Shown one piece after another: positions 12,557 to 21,126 of a DNA stretch of 26,986 bases (position 1 is the stretch's first letter; every line of letters starts with the position of its first letter). Origin of the DNA: a virus; IMG/VR virus record IMGVR_UViG_3300043446_002583, positions 1-26,986 of that record. One strand, written 5' to 3'. The notes below the pieces were generated by a model. It was given only the letters and a program-made list of their open reading frames with translations. It had not been told where the DNA came from and ran no database searches. The translations under genes were made by a program, and so were the position numbers.

Positions 12557-13503
12557 TATGCTAACCGTGTCAATCTAAATAACCACGCATTGGCGGTACG
12601 CGATGTTCCACTATCCTGCCACCCTGTAGCGGTAAAAGTTAATGTGTTGTACGCCTGCGATGAATCAAAATACATGGTTTGCGTATAGCGCTGTAACTTA
12701 TATGTTCCGATTGTTGCCAATGATGCGGCCGTAACCGTTTCAAATTGTGAATCATATGTATTTGCCGTTGAACATGCTACGTATACTGCTCTATTGCCGG
12801 TTGCATTGTTATCCCATGCAACAACTAATTCCAACATAACCAATTTTGCCCCGGTAACCGTAATTACACCCGATGCGGCCGTACCCGCTAAAAATGGATA
12901 ATTGCTCGTTGCGGTATTAAACGTTAGTGCCGTTGCGCTGCTGGTTGCAACGGTAGTATTTGGCGCGCCTTCGAGTTGAGCAAATTGTACTATTGGATAT
13001 GTTGGCGTATATGAAAAATCGGGCGCTAATATATACGATGTTATAGTACCGCTACCGATAACAATAGATCCCAGTTGTACAACATTTGACGCCCCAACAC
13101 TTGCAACGATTGTTGTTTTTTGTGCTGATGTAACTATTGCAACGCGCGTTGTACTCGCTGCAATAGTTGTTGTTCCCGCCCCGTTTGCACTCACCGTTTG
13201 CGTACCCGCTGCCGTGTTCGCAACAATGATAATTTGATATGTTCCGGATAACCCTGTTGTACTAATGGTTACCGAACCGTTCGTTTCATAGAAATACCCG
13301 CCAACAACGCCCGAACCATTGGCAATAGTTAGGGTTGTTGTACCGCTTCCAGAAAATGCGAAATTACTCCCACCAGATAATACCCCATTACCGCTGTTTT
13401 GCTTTGTTTGCATCGCGGTGAATCTGCTACTGTCGTACGTTGTTGCGCCGTCCGTTCCCGCTACGCCCGTTGCCCATGCGTAAGAACGTTCACTTGTTGC
13501 CAT
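12556..13503 (-). CDS. Tail tip / receptor-binding candidate, Ser/Thr-rich
   Basis: A 315-residue protein rich in Thr, Ser, Ala and Val, made almost entirely of beta strands. The ATG at 13503 follows AAAGGGGGATATT; the open frame extends 45 codons upstream, inside the Dit gene, and is not used. The N-terminal 50 residues (AWATGVAGTDGATTYDSSRF) resemble the attachment part of baseplate proteins. The C-terminal 110 residues look like another small jelly-roll (LVMLELVVAWDNN, TLTFTATGW, AWLFRLTRL). Local sequence is richer in GTTGTT-like words than neighbouring genes, which may indicate exchange of host-range modules. Confidence 0.62.
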   Translation of the reverse strand: MATSERSYAWATGVAGTDGATTYDSSRFTAMQTKQNSGNGVLSGGSNFAFSGSGTTTLTIANGSGVVGGYFYETNGSVTISTTGLSGTYQIIIVANTAAGTQTVSANGAGTTTIAASTTRVAIVTSAQKTTIVASVGASNVVQLGSIVIGSGTITSYILAPDFSYTPTYPIVQFAQLEGAPNTTVATSSATALTFNTATSNYPFLAGTAASGVITVTGAKLVMLELVVAWDNNATGNRAVYVACSTANTYDSQFETVTAASLATIGTYKLQRYTQTMYFDSSQAYNTLTFTATGWQDSGTSRTANAWLFRLTRLA

Positions 13504-13514
13504 AATATCCCCCT

Positions 13515-14411
13515 TTAAATCCCGTCGTACCGGGTATAGTACTGTAATTGTACGGCGCTGGTGCTGGTTGCGCCGGTGCCCGCTATGGTAATGGTATTGA
13601 CGCCGCCGGGCGCCTCGGGATCCGCCGCAACGTTCCACGTAGCCAGCGTTGACGCCGCCGTAATTTCGCCGTACCGATTGGCGCCCAAATCATCTATTAC
13701 GGTTTTATATCCGTACTGTAGATTGATTGTGTACGTTCTACCGGCGGCAATTGCGGCGTTAAATGCGATAACGTCCCCAGTGCTGTTATTTGTGATTGTA
13801 AGGCCTGTAATTGGGCCGGTACACGTTATAATTGGGTACGTTTCGGCGCTCCCGTCGTTTGTAATCGCCGATGTTGTTGCTATGGTTGACGTTCCAAATG
13901 TAAACGGTACAACAAACGGCACAACCGTGGGCGTACCCGCAACCGTGGGCGTTGCAATGAATGTAACCGGCGTCGGATCGTACCACGTTGGATCATCGGC
14001 GCGCAATTGTACCGCGGTTTTGATGTAGTACCCCTCGCCCTGCACATGATCGAATACCAACCCGCCCAACGGCCGGACATTTACGGTACGGATTAGCGAT
14101 CCATTGGTTACGGTGAGGGTACCGCCCACGTTTGACGGACGAAACATTTTAATAAGCGTTTGCCGGGCGATGCCTTGCGCCTCCAACGTTTGGGTTTGTA
14201 TAAGCAACGGTACCACAATAACGCGCGGATCCTTCCGGTAATCAACGGTTGTTTCCCCCTGTTGGTATGCGCCCCGTTGGGTAATCAGATGAAACGGCGT
14301 TAACCCGTGGCCAATATCCCCCAAATACTCAAACGTTAGCCCGCTGGTTGCATCGTACCCGGTTAAATTCCATGTATACGCCCCGCGTGTATATGTGAGT
14401 GAGTATGCCAT
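13515..14411 (-). CDS. Distal tail protein (Dit-like)
   Basis: A 298-residue protein directly after the tape measure gene, the place of Dit. The N-terminal 130 residues follow the Dit pattern: FEYLGDIGHGLTPFHLITQRGAYQQGETTVDYRKDPRVIVVPLLI, then helix and strand with QTLIKMFRP. Next comes a beta-sandwich extension (residues about 150-290), which can act as a carbohydrate-binding or arm domain. The family call rests on the N-terminal pattern and position. It begins in the tape-measure stop codon (TAATG). Confidence 0.78.
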   Translation of the reverse strand: MAYSLTYTRGAYTWNLTGYDATSGLTFEYLGDIGHGLTPFHLITQRGAYQQGETTVDYRKDPRVIVVPLLIQTQTLEAQGIARQTLIKMFRPSNVGGTLTVTNGSLIRTVNVRPLGGLVFDHVQGEGYYIKTAVQLRADDPTWYDPTPVTFIATPTVAGTPTVVPFVVPFTFGTSTIATTSAITNDGSAETYPIITCTGPITGLTITNNSTGDVIAFNAAIAAGRTYTINLQYGYKTVIDDLGANRYGEITAASTLATWNVAADPEAPGGVNTITIAGTGATSTSAVQLQYYTRYDGI

Positions 14412-16309
14412 TATGCGCCCCCGTATACCGCTTGTAACGTCCGTAAATCGCTTAATATATTTGATTCACTTTGTGTATTGGCGTAGTTTGCCGTCAAGTT
14501 ATAGTAATTGTTGACTGTTGCGCCTGCTGCCATTGCCCCGGCATATTCGGCGGCGCTTGTCACCGTTGGAACGCCGGCGGCAATACCGGCGGCGATGCCC
14601 TGACTAAATGGAATTCCCACGGTTTCCGCCATAAGTTTTGACGGCGACGCAATGCCCAGAAACTTTTTTACCGCCTCCCATGCGCTCGAAACGGCGTTTA
14701 GTAGCGCGTCCCGTACTTTGGCCGCGTTGGACGTAATGCCATTTACTAACCCTTGCACCATTTGAGCGCCGGCGGTTGCAAATTTGGCGATCAATCCCGC
14801 TAAATATGTTTGTATGCTATTGATTGCATTGGAAACAACCGTTTGTATGTCGCTCCACACTTTAGTAAATGTTGATTGTAGCGCTATCAACGCCCCGGCG
14901 GTATCTCCCGCTAATGCCTGCTGTATTGCGCCCAAAACCGCGGAAACAATCGGCATCACGTAATTTAACGCCGCTACAATCGCATCAAATGCAATTACGA
15001 AATACGGCGCCAATTGAGTTACGGCATTAATCAAATCCTGAATATAAATAGAATATAGGGTTATAAAAATATCGGCAATTTGCCCGGCAACCGTGGTAAT
15101 GTAGCCAAATGCGGAAACCACGGCGGGCGATTGGAACGCCGCCACAATCCCGGCGCCAATTGCTACTAACTGGGGAATTAGTACCCCCGTAACGTCGATA
15201 ACCCGTTGGACGATCGGCGCCAAAAATTGAAACGCCCCAACCAGTACCGTATACACAATGTTTCCAACGTTCGATAATGTCGCCCCGATTGCCGCCCAAT
15301 CAATCGAAACCAGAAACCCGTAAAACGATGCGGCCAAATCGGCAACCGTTGCCCCAACGCTCGCCCAATCTATGCTACTGATTGCATTACCGATACCCGA
15401 AACGCCGGTACTAATCCCATCAAATACCGTACCCCATTCCACGGAATCCACAAATGCGGTAAATGCACCCGCCATTTGCTCCACAGCGGGAACGGCGTAC
15501 GCTACTAACAAATTCCCCAACTTGGATAAAATCGGTAATAGCGCCTCCCCAATCCCTTGTTTGACGTCGTCGAGTTGGGCGGTTAGTACCGTCATCTGTC
15601 CGGCGTATGTATCAACGGCGGCGGCGGCGCTCCCGCCGAATTCTTTATTGAGTTCCCCCAAAATTACCGCTTGGGCGCCGGCAATGTCGCCGGCCTCTTG
15701 GAGCGTTTTAATTTGTTCCTTTTGTTGTTCCGTAAATGATACGCCAACCCGGGATAATGCCGAAACGCCGTTTATTGGATCGTTAAGCGCTTTACCCACT
15801 TGGATTGATGCGCTTTTTAAATCCGTTCCCAGCGCTTGGGAAATGTCTAATACGGCCTGCGTTGCGTTGTCGAATGACAACCCGTTAATGTTGGTAAACG
15901 TGGCTAGCACATTTTCGGCGCCCAAAATTGCATCATCTGAAAATAACGACATACCGGACGCGGCGCTTAATTCCTCGGCCAAAAACCCGAATTCCTCGGC
16001 GGTTTTCCCGGCGGCGCCGCCCGTCGATGCTATCACCGCCTGCGTTTGCGCTAATGCGCTTTCCCACGCCGTCGCCTCGCTGATGGATTGACTAACGATA
16101 TTCCCCAACGCCGCTAAACCGCTCCCAACGGCGTTAATAGCCGCCTCACCAACCCGGCGTAATGCGCCGGTTGCAATTTCCCCGAATACGTTTAAACCGC
16201 CGCCCGCGGTGTTGGCGGCGGTTGTTATTTTGTCTACCGATTGGGCGATATTGCCGGCGGCGGCGCTCGCGTTATCCTGTGCTACAAACTCTAATATGAT
16301 TTGCGCCAT
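14411..16309 (-). CDS. Tape measure protein
   Basis: A 632-residue protein, the longest structural tail protein. It is Ala/Gly-rich, helical at the start (IAQSVDKITTAANTAGGGLNVFGEIATGALRRVGEAAINAV), with a conserved tape-measure block around residues 95-260 (LAEELSAASGMSLFSDDAILGAENVLATFTNI, then KALNDPINGVSALSRVGVSFTEQQKEQI). The middle has hydrophobic segments (VQRVIDVTGVLIPQLVAIGAGIVAAF) that may insert into the host membrane during injection. The C-terminal part holds AQMVQGLVNGI and FLGIASPSKLMAETVG, well known in tape measure proteins. At about 0.15 nm per residue the tail would be roughly 95 nm. It starts after GGGGGACGC. Confidence 0.95.
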   Translation of the reverse strand: MAQIILEFVAQDNASAAAGNIAQSVDKITTAANTAGGGLNVFGEIATGALRRVGEAAINAVGSGLAALGNIVSQSISEATAWESALAQTQAVIASTGGAAGKTAEEFGFLAEELSAASGMSLFSDDAILGAENVLATFTNINGLSFDNATQAVLDISQALGTDLKSASIQVGKALNDPINGVSALSRVGVSFTEQQKEQIKTLQEAGDIAGAQAVILGELNKEFGGSAAAAVDTYAGQMTVLTAQLDDVKQGIGEALLPILSKLGNLLVAYAVPAVEQMAGAFTAFVDSVEWGTVFDGISTGVSGIGNAISSIDWASVGATVADLAASFYGFLVSIDWAAIGATLSNVGNIVYTVLVGAFQFLAPIVQRVIDVTGVLIPQLVAIGAGIVAAFQSPAVVSAFGYITTVAGQIADIFITLYSIYIQDLINAVTQLAPYFVIAFDAIVAALNYVMPIVSAVLGAIQQALAGDTAGALIALQSTFTKVWSDIQTVVSNAINSIQTYLAGLIAKFATAGAQMVQGLVNGITSNAAKVRDALLNAVSSAWEAVKKFLGIASPSKLMAETVGIPFSQGIAAGIAAGVPTVTSAAEYAGAMAAGATVNNYYNLTANYANTQSESNILSDLRTLQAVYGGA

Positions 16310-16317
16310 GCGTCCCC

Positions 16318-16500
16318 CTATTTGCGCCGGGATTTATCCTTTGCCCGTTGCGCCTGCCGTTCCCCGTCAATCATCGCCAACGCCCGCATACATTCCGCAT
16401 AACTGGGGAGTTGATCCGGCGGGCAGTGATAGACATCACGACATAGAACCAGTTTTAAATACTCCATCGGCGCGGGTTGTTTGGTGTAGATATGTGCCAT
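16318..16500 (-). CDS. Probable second tail assembly chaperone
   Basis: A 60-residue protein between the first chaperone candidate and the tape measure gene, the position of the lambda T-like part. It has PPDQLPSYAECMRALAMIDGERQAQRAKDKSRRK, a helix with a strongly basic tail. It has its own start site (AAAGG, 8 bases, ATG), and is in the -1 frame relative to the upstream gene, open continuously back into it, so translation by frameshift is also possible. The two reading options cannot be separated by eye. Confidence 0.65.
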   Translation of the reverse strand: MAHIYTKQPAPMEYLKLVLCRDVYHCPPDQLPSYAECMRALAMIDGERQAQRAKDKSRRK

Positions 16501-16511
16501 AACCCGCGCCT

Positions 16512-16745
16512 TTAGGATTTTAGCGGCGCTTGTCCTACCCCGTTCCGGTTGAGAATTGCGGTGAGTATGTCCGCCATATCCCCCAGCGGGATTGTTGACA
16601 TATTCACGGTTTCATCTTGGATAACGAACCGTTCTAAAATTGGGCGGATTGCCCGAATACTGCGCGTTTCTTGCGCCTCTTCGATGCGGCAGGCATCGTC
16701 AATGGATAACGGCAAATCCCGTATTTTGTACTTTGTGGTTGTCAT
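16512..16745 (-). CDS. Probable tail assembly chaperone
   Basis: A 77-residue protein (starting MTTTKYKIRDLPLSIDDACRI). I chose the ATG at 16745, two bases after the major tail gene, over a longer frame that overlaps it. The position between major tail protein and tape measure, plus its helical acidic composition, is that of the gpG-type chaperone that holds the tape measure during assembly. The sequence itself is not diagnostic. Confidence 0.68.
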   Translation of the reverse strand: MTTTKYKIRDLPLSIDDACRIEEAQETRSIRAIRPILERFVIQDETVNMSTIPLGDMADILTAILNRNGVGQAPLKS

Positions 16746-16746
16746 A

Positions 16747-17196
16747 TTACACCGTATGCGTGATAGTGCCCGATGCGACGGTAAACGAACACATAATAGG
16801 ATCACCCGAATCCCCATTAAACCCGGGGTAATCAATGCTGATGATTTTCCCCGTCACGGTGTACGTATCGGCGCCGGCCGTGCTGCCGCCCGGGGTAAAT
16901 TTCACGTCCACCAGCGTACCCGTTGACGCCTCAAACGCGGACAATGCCACTTGATACGCCTCGGTTGTCGATTCGGTGTAAATCACCATAAACGTTGCTT
17001 CGGCGCCGTCCTGTTTGCCGTATGTCATGCTGGGGTAATCCTGATCAAGCGGGTACGCTTTCCCGCTTTTGCGGGTTACCGTTGCCTGCTCTACCGCCTG
17101 CGATGATCCCGAAATATCAGACCATGAACCCGTACCGCTGGGCGAACGAATTTCTAGTTTGCCGTATGCGCCGCTCATCTGTCCCGTTGTTGCCAT
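16747..17196 (-). CDS. Major tail tube protein
   Basis: A 149-residue beta-rich protein with the major-tail-protein pattern. It opens with GQMSGAYGKLEIR and DISGSSQAVEQATVTRKSGKAYPLDQDYPSMTYGKQDGAEATFMVIY, has one central helix (TTEAYQVALSAFEAS) and ends with a strand pair (YTVTGKIISIDYPGFNGDSGDPIMCSFTV). It would form the hexameric rings of the tail tube. A good ribosome site (AAAGGGG) precedes it, as expected for an abundant protein. Confidence 0.85.
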   Translation of the reverse strand: MATTGQMSGAYGKLEIRSPSGTGSWSDISGSSQAVEQATVTRKSGKAYPLDQDYPSMTYGKQDGAEATFMVIYTESTTEAYQVALSAFEASTGTLVDVKFTPGGSTAGADTYTVTGKIISIDYPGFNGDSGDPIMCSFTVASGTITHTV

Positions 17197-17202
17197 GACG
17201 TG

Positions 17203-17658
17203 CTACCCCTTTACTATATCCTTAATATGAACCGTAATAACAACCGCATTGAAATAATTCCCCGATGCGGCCGGATATTCCAAAACCGGAAACGTTCCCG
17301 ATACGCTCGCCCGCGTCCAATCAATCGTCCCCAATTCCCGCACTAAATCGGCGTACATTTCGGCGTATGCGGTGACGTCGTATGCCATATCCCCCAACCC
17401 ACGCCCCAACCCGGCATTGCGGTATAGCAGAATATCCGAAATGATCCAATCAATTGTAATGTTGAACGGCGGGCGCATGGAAACGCTCTTTACGTCCGCA
17501 AACTCGAAATTGGTTACTTGTAATACCCTACACGGGAGATCCGCCTCATAGTAGCCGTTTTTCATCGTTGCGTTATAGTACACGGGTACAATGTTTCCGT
17601 TTACTTCCACGGGTAACGCCGCTATGTCGTCGAGTATGTCGAGTAAATGCGCTGCCAT
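17203..17658 (-). CDS. Tail terminator / completion-type protein
   Basis: A 151-residue protein between the head-tail connector and the tail tube. Its middle holds MRPPFNITIDWIISDILLYRNAGLGRGLGDMAYDVTAYAEMYADLVRELG, a strand followed by a long helix, and it ends in a strand pair (YFNAVVITVHIKDIV). The layout and position match proteins that cap the tail and join it to the head. The family is inferred mostly from order. Confidence 0.65.
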   Translation of the reverse strand: MAAHLLDILDDIAALPVEVNGNIVPVYYNATMKNGYYEADLPCRVLQVTNFEFADVKSVSMRPPFNITIDWIISDILLYRNAGLGRGLGDMAYDVTAYAEMYADLVRELGTIDWTRASVSGTFPVLEYPAASGNYFNAVVITVHIKDIVKG

Positions 17659-17661
17659 ATG

Positions 17662-18261
17662 CTACCACCCCAAACGCCGGTACGGCGCTAATATTTTGGC
17701 GATATTATCGGGTTGTTTAAACCCGGGCATAAATACGCCGTCCGCGCTGATTGCATCGGTAACGCGGTTTTCGGTGCCGTTGCGCTCCTTATACATACGC
17801 TCGGCAATAAGGCGTGTGCATTGCTTAATATCCGCCGGCGGCGTGATTGACCAACCCCAGCGCCCGACGATCGCAACGGAACCGTCCGGCGTTCCGGTGT
17901 ACGTCCATATGTATTGCGTGTTGAGTTTGATACGAATTGCGCTATAGGGTACGCCGTTTAACGGGAGCAATACCACGGCGTTTGTGGGAATGTTGGAACC
18001 GTCCCCGTTGGTTATGCTGGTTAATTGGCACAAATCAAAATCTAACCCCAGCGTTTGCCCGTCTAGCCATAAACTGCCGTCATAATCACGCCCCAACGGC
18101 GTAAACCGCCGGGTTGTATCTGCCGATACTTCAAACAATCGCCCGGTAAGGGTTTCAATCTGTTTTTGTGCCGCGTCTATCAAATCAGATAGTAACGAAT
18201 CCTCGCTGCTACTACTGATGTTTAGATACGTTTTCAAATCAGAAACGGTAATGTATGCCAT
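17662..18261 (-). CDS. Head-tail connector (gp6/gp15-like adaptor)
   Basis: A 199-residue protein of the HK97 gp6 / SPP1 gp15 connector type. The N-terminus MAYITVSDLKTYLNISSSSEDSLLSDLIDAAQKQIETLTGRLF is the usual pattern: an opening strand and Leu-rich helix, then a second helix. It ends with the helix KQCTRLIAERMYKERNG and ILAPYRRLGW, again standard (an Arg-rich C-terminus). A beta insertion (residues 50-140) is longer than in HK97. It would sit as a ring under the portal. It starts inside its neighbour's reading order as TAATG. Confidence 0.85.
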   Translation of the reverse strand: MAYITVSDLKTYLNISSSSEDSLLSDLIDAAQKQIETLTGRLFEVSADTTRRFTPLGRDYDGSLWLDGQTLGLDFDLCQLTSITNGDGSNIPTNAVVLLPLNGVPYSAIRIKLNTQYIWTYTGTPDGSVAIVGRWGWSITPPADIKQCTRLIAERMYKERNGTENRVTDAISADGVFMPGFKQPDNIAKILAPYRRLGW

Positions 18262-18473
18262 TATTTCCCCTTTGGACGCCCCCGGCGTCCGGGCGGCGGT
18301 TCGTCTAACGGTGCGGGTTTTGGTGCGGGTTTGGGCGCTGATTCGGCGGGGTATGCCTTCCCCCGATCAATCAATAGTTGCCCGTGTGGTATGTCGATGA
18401 TTTCGCCGGGATCGTATACAATCGTTTTCCCGTTGACTTTGTCAATATACCGTTGTTTGAGTAATACGCGCAT
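18261..18473 (-). CDS. Small head protein with basic Pro/Ala tail
   Basis: A 70-residue protein between capsid and connector. Residues 1-42 look like a small beta fold (VNGKTIVYDPGEIIDIPHGQLLIDRGKAY). The rest is low-complexity Pro/Lys/Ala ending RRGRPKGK, an AT-hook-like basic tail that could touch DNA. Position suggests a small head-completion or decoration protein. It is not a recognised family. Confidence 0.65.
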   Translation of the reverse strand: MRVLLKQRYIDKVNGKTIVYDPGEIIDIPHGQLLIDRGKAYPAESAPKPAPKPAPLDEPPPGRRGRPKGK

Positions 18474-18524
18474 ATAATCCCCATTGGGCGCCGTGGGGAT
18501 CCACCACGGCGCCCGCTGTGTTCA

Positions 18525-20084
18525 TTACGGATGTACGCCGTATGCGAACGCCTCGGCCTGTGTCACGTCGCCGCCCCAACGCATAGTTACGAAAATGCCG
18601 GTTTGCCCGTTGGCCTGATACAACCACGGGTTGCGGCTGATTTCCATTTGTGCGTTTTCAACGAACATGTAATAGCGCCAATTCCCGAACCAGAGCGATT
18701 TCTTCGTAGTGCCGGTTGCGTCTACAAAATCGGTACGGTGTGCGGGCATTTCGTCGATGCTGTTGCGGGTAACGGCCAAATTGCCGGCTTGGGTATAGTT
18801 GCCCGTCAATCCACGCAATGCGGACAATGTGGAACCACGCAACGCCCAACCGTTGGCGCCTTCCTCCCAGTATGCGGACGGAACGGCGCCCTGTACGTTG
18901 AACACGTCATCAAAATCAATAGCGCTTGCGCTGGTGAACGTTGCCGATTGCGTTACACGGGTTACAAGGCCGTATGGTTGGCTTGATCCCGTCCCCTTAA
19001 TGATGTACTCGTTGATGTTGCGGGCGGCGGCGCGGGCGATTTCCTCGGTAAGGAATTGATCCAAATTCGCCTTTTCGTCGCGCAACAACTGATTCGAAAT
19101 TTTCATTGCAAGGGTTGCGGTATAGACTTGAATAGCCGCCTGTCCGAATGTGGGTTCGTCGAAATTCACGGCGCCGGCCTCGGCGGTAAATGCGAAATCC
19201 GATTTTTGCGATTGTGTGGGAACGTCAACGCGCTGATATGACGTGGTGAACCGCATAATTGGCAATACTGACAAAATGCTCAATTCATCACGGCGGCCAA
19301 TGATGTTCGTGTAGGGTTCGGCGGGCGCAATGTAGCCACCGTTGGCGCCGGTGCCTTCATTCATTGCGGCCTTTGCGGCGATGTTGTCGCCGGTTTTCAA
19401 CCAGTGCCAAAACGCTTGCGTATCGTCGTTGCTGTTGCCCAACGTGGTAAGTTTCTTAATTGCGGGCGCCTTACCAGCAACCACGCCGCCGCCCTTTACG
19501 GGATTCCCAACCATTGATTCCAAACGGGCATCAACCAAATCTTCGACGCGGGCGGTAAATGATGCCTCGTCGGTAAATGCAAATTCACTCACGGTAATCT
19601 TTCCTTCTGTAACAAAATGCGTATATACAACCGGTTGAGCGCCGGGCGCCCCTTTTCCCGTCGTTGCCATTTTTACCGCCGCATATGTGCGGGGTTCCGC
19701 CGGCGTTGGGGTAACCGATAATTCGGCAACCGGCCAACGTTTCATAATGCCGTTTTGACGTTCCACCAGATGCGGAACGGCGCCGGTACTCAATCCCAGC
19801 GCCCCGCTGCTGATGAGTTCCATGATCTGTTTGTAGTACTTATGCCGACGGTTGAGTTCGATTTCAACGTCTATACCGTCGTCCGTTGGCGTCCATGCGG
19901 TAACCTCGCCAATAGATGATTTCACGCCGTTTAGCGCGTGATCGTAGTACACCGGCATACCGATAAACGGGCGTTTTCCGTCCCCCAAAATCGTTTGTTT
20001 GGTGAACGTATCCCCGGTTACATCTTTCCCGCCGTAGACGATCGCCCGCCCTTTTACTTTTCCGTCCGTAACTGATTTAATCAC
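18525..20084 (-). CDS. Fused prohead protease and HK97-fold major capsid protein
   Basis: A 519-residue fusion. Residues 1-140 are an HK97-type (U35/S78) prohead protease: AIVYGGKD near the start, GMPVYYDHA with His49, SSGALGLSTGAVPH with Ser99, and WPVAELSVTPTPAEPR. Residues about 215-519 are the major capsid protein: AFWHWLKTGD, GGYIAPAE, ISILSVLP-like block, MKISNQLLRDEKANLDQFLTEEIARAAARNINEYIIKGTG, LVTRVT, WFGNWRYYMF. The piece between (140-215) is a helical linker acting as scaffold. Fused protease-capsid proteins are known in some phages but uncommon. The start is GTG (20082-20084), preceded by GAGGTG, overlapping the upstream gene by 8 bases. Confidence 0.93.
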   Translation of the reverse strand: MIKSVTDGKVKGRAIVYGGKDVTGDTFTKQTILGDGKRPFIGMPVYYDHALNGVKSSIGEVTAWTPTDDGIDVEIELNRRHKYYKQIMELISSGALGLSTGAVPHLVERQNGIMKRWPVAELSVTPTPAEPRTYAAVKMATTGKGAPGAQPVVYTHFVTEGKITVSEFAFTDEASFTARVEDLVDARLESMVGNPVKGGGVVAGKAPAIKKLTTLGNSNDDTQAFWHWLKTGDNIAAKAAMNEGTGANGGYIAPAEPYTNIIGRRDELSILSVLPIMRFTTSYQRVDVPTQSQKSDFAFTAEAGAVNFDEPTFGQAAIQVYTATLAMKISNQLLRDEKANLDQFLTEEIARAAARNINEYIIKGTGSSQPYGLVTRVTQSATFTSASAIDFDDVFNVQGAVPSAYWEEGANGWALRGSTLSALRGLTGNYTQAGNLAVTRNSIDEMPAHRTDFVDATGTTKKSLWFGNWRYYMFVENAQMEISRNPWLYQANGQTGIFVTMRWGGDVTQAEAFAYGVHP

Positions 20085-21126
20085 GGTTCAACACCTCACG
20101 AATTGCCGCCGCTTTCGCGTTCATTTCGTCTAACCACGCCTGCGGCAGTTTTGCCACAAATTCGGCGCCCTTCCGTTGGGCTAGTCGTATCATACGCCGT
20201 TTAAATACGTCAAACGGTATAGACCCCTGATACCGTCCCCAACTCGATACGGCGGCGGGGATATCGTCGGGAGTAATCACGGGGAAATTTCGGGTTTCGG
20301 GTATGACAAAATCACCCGCCGGCATTTCCTCGCGTTGCGCTGGGGTTGCGTTGCGATCAACTAACGCCGCGACTTCTACGTCAATTTCTACCGCCGGTTC
20401 GGTTTCCATTTCCGCCGGTGTTTGTGTAATTAGTTCGGGTTGAATAATCCATAGTTTACAAATTGCCTCGTCCGCAATTTCACCGTCCACAATCGAACAC
20501 ATACCAGCGCTATAAAATACACAATTGCCGCATTTAATTCCATTGGCGGAGAACGGGTTTTCCGTCATATAATGCGCGTCTAATTGGGTAAACTTACCCA
20601 ACTCGGACACAATCGCCGTATAGGATTCCTGTAAAACCATGTTGTGTTCATTGAGCGCCCGCACTGCCGAAACGGCGGCGTATTCGCCGTTGTCATCGTC
20701 GGCGCCGTCGTCCCCTAAATCTTGAATCAGTTGTAACGCCGATTTCATCGTATTTCGTAATTTGCGGATCATTTTCATATCTTGTTCAGAATGACGCCGC
20801 GCCGCCTTGGTTTCCATGTTGTCGTACTCCTTTAGTATTCCTTCTGCCCAATCCCGCCCGGCGTCGCCGCCCCAACCGTTCCACGCCTGCCGCCCTTTTC
20901 CCCAATCGTTCCACGTTGCGCCGTTTTTATCTACCTCATGCCGTGCGAAATATGACACCATGCGGCGTATCGTTTCGATTGAAACCGGGCGCCGTTCGGA
21001 TAGTTGCCGGGCGCGCGCCAATCCTACCAGCGTCATACCCCGTTCACTTGCTGGTTTTAAATCCCGTTGCGCCAACGCCTCCCGGGCGTTTTGCGCGACT
21101 TCCGCCGGCGGTATATACGTTGGCAT
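20077..21126 (-). CDS. Head-region protein with conserved N-terminal domain and four-cysteine motif
   Basis: A 349-residue protein between the gp10-like gene and the protease-capsid fusion. Residues 1-95 match a phage domain seen in many head operons: an Ala-rich opening (PPAEVAQNAREALAQR), GLARARQLSERRPVSIETIRRMVSYFARHEVDK, then GWGGDAGRDWA. Residues 199-223 carry C-G-N-C, then Cys210 and Cys223 (KCGNCVFYSAGMCSIV...AICKLW), a four-cysteine cluster like high-potential iron-sulfur or zinc sites. The last 70 residues repeat part of the first domain's style (SWGRYQGSIPFDVFKRRMIRLAQRKG). I cannot name a function: virion assembly is suggested by position. Overlaps are TAATG upstream and 8 bases downstream. 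Confidence 0.72.
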   Translation of the reverse strand: MPTYIPPAEVAQNAREALAQRDLKPASERGMTLVGLARARQLSERRPVSIETIRRMVSYFARHEVDKNGATWNDWGKGRQAWNGWGGDAGRDWAEGILKEYDNMETKAARRHSEQDMKMIRKLRNTMKSALQLIQDLGDDGADDDNGEYAAVSAVRALNEHNMVLQESYTAIVSELGKFTQLDAHYMTENPFSANGIKCGNCVFYSAGMCSIVDGEIADEAICKLWIIQPELITQTPAEMETEPAVEIDVEVAALVDRNATPAQREEMPAGDFVIPETRNFPVITPDDIPAAVSSWGRYQGSIPFDVFKRRMIRLAQRKGAEFVAKLPQAWLDEMNAKAAAIREVLNRD

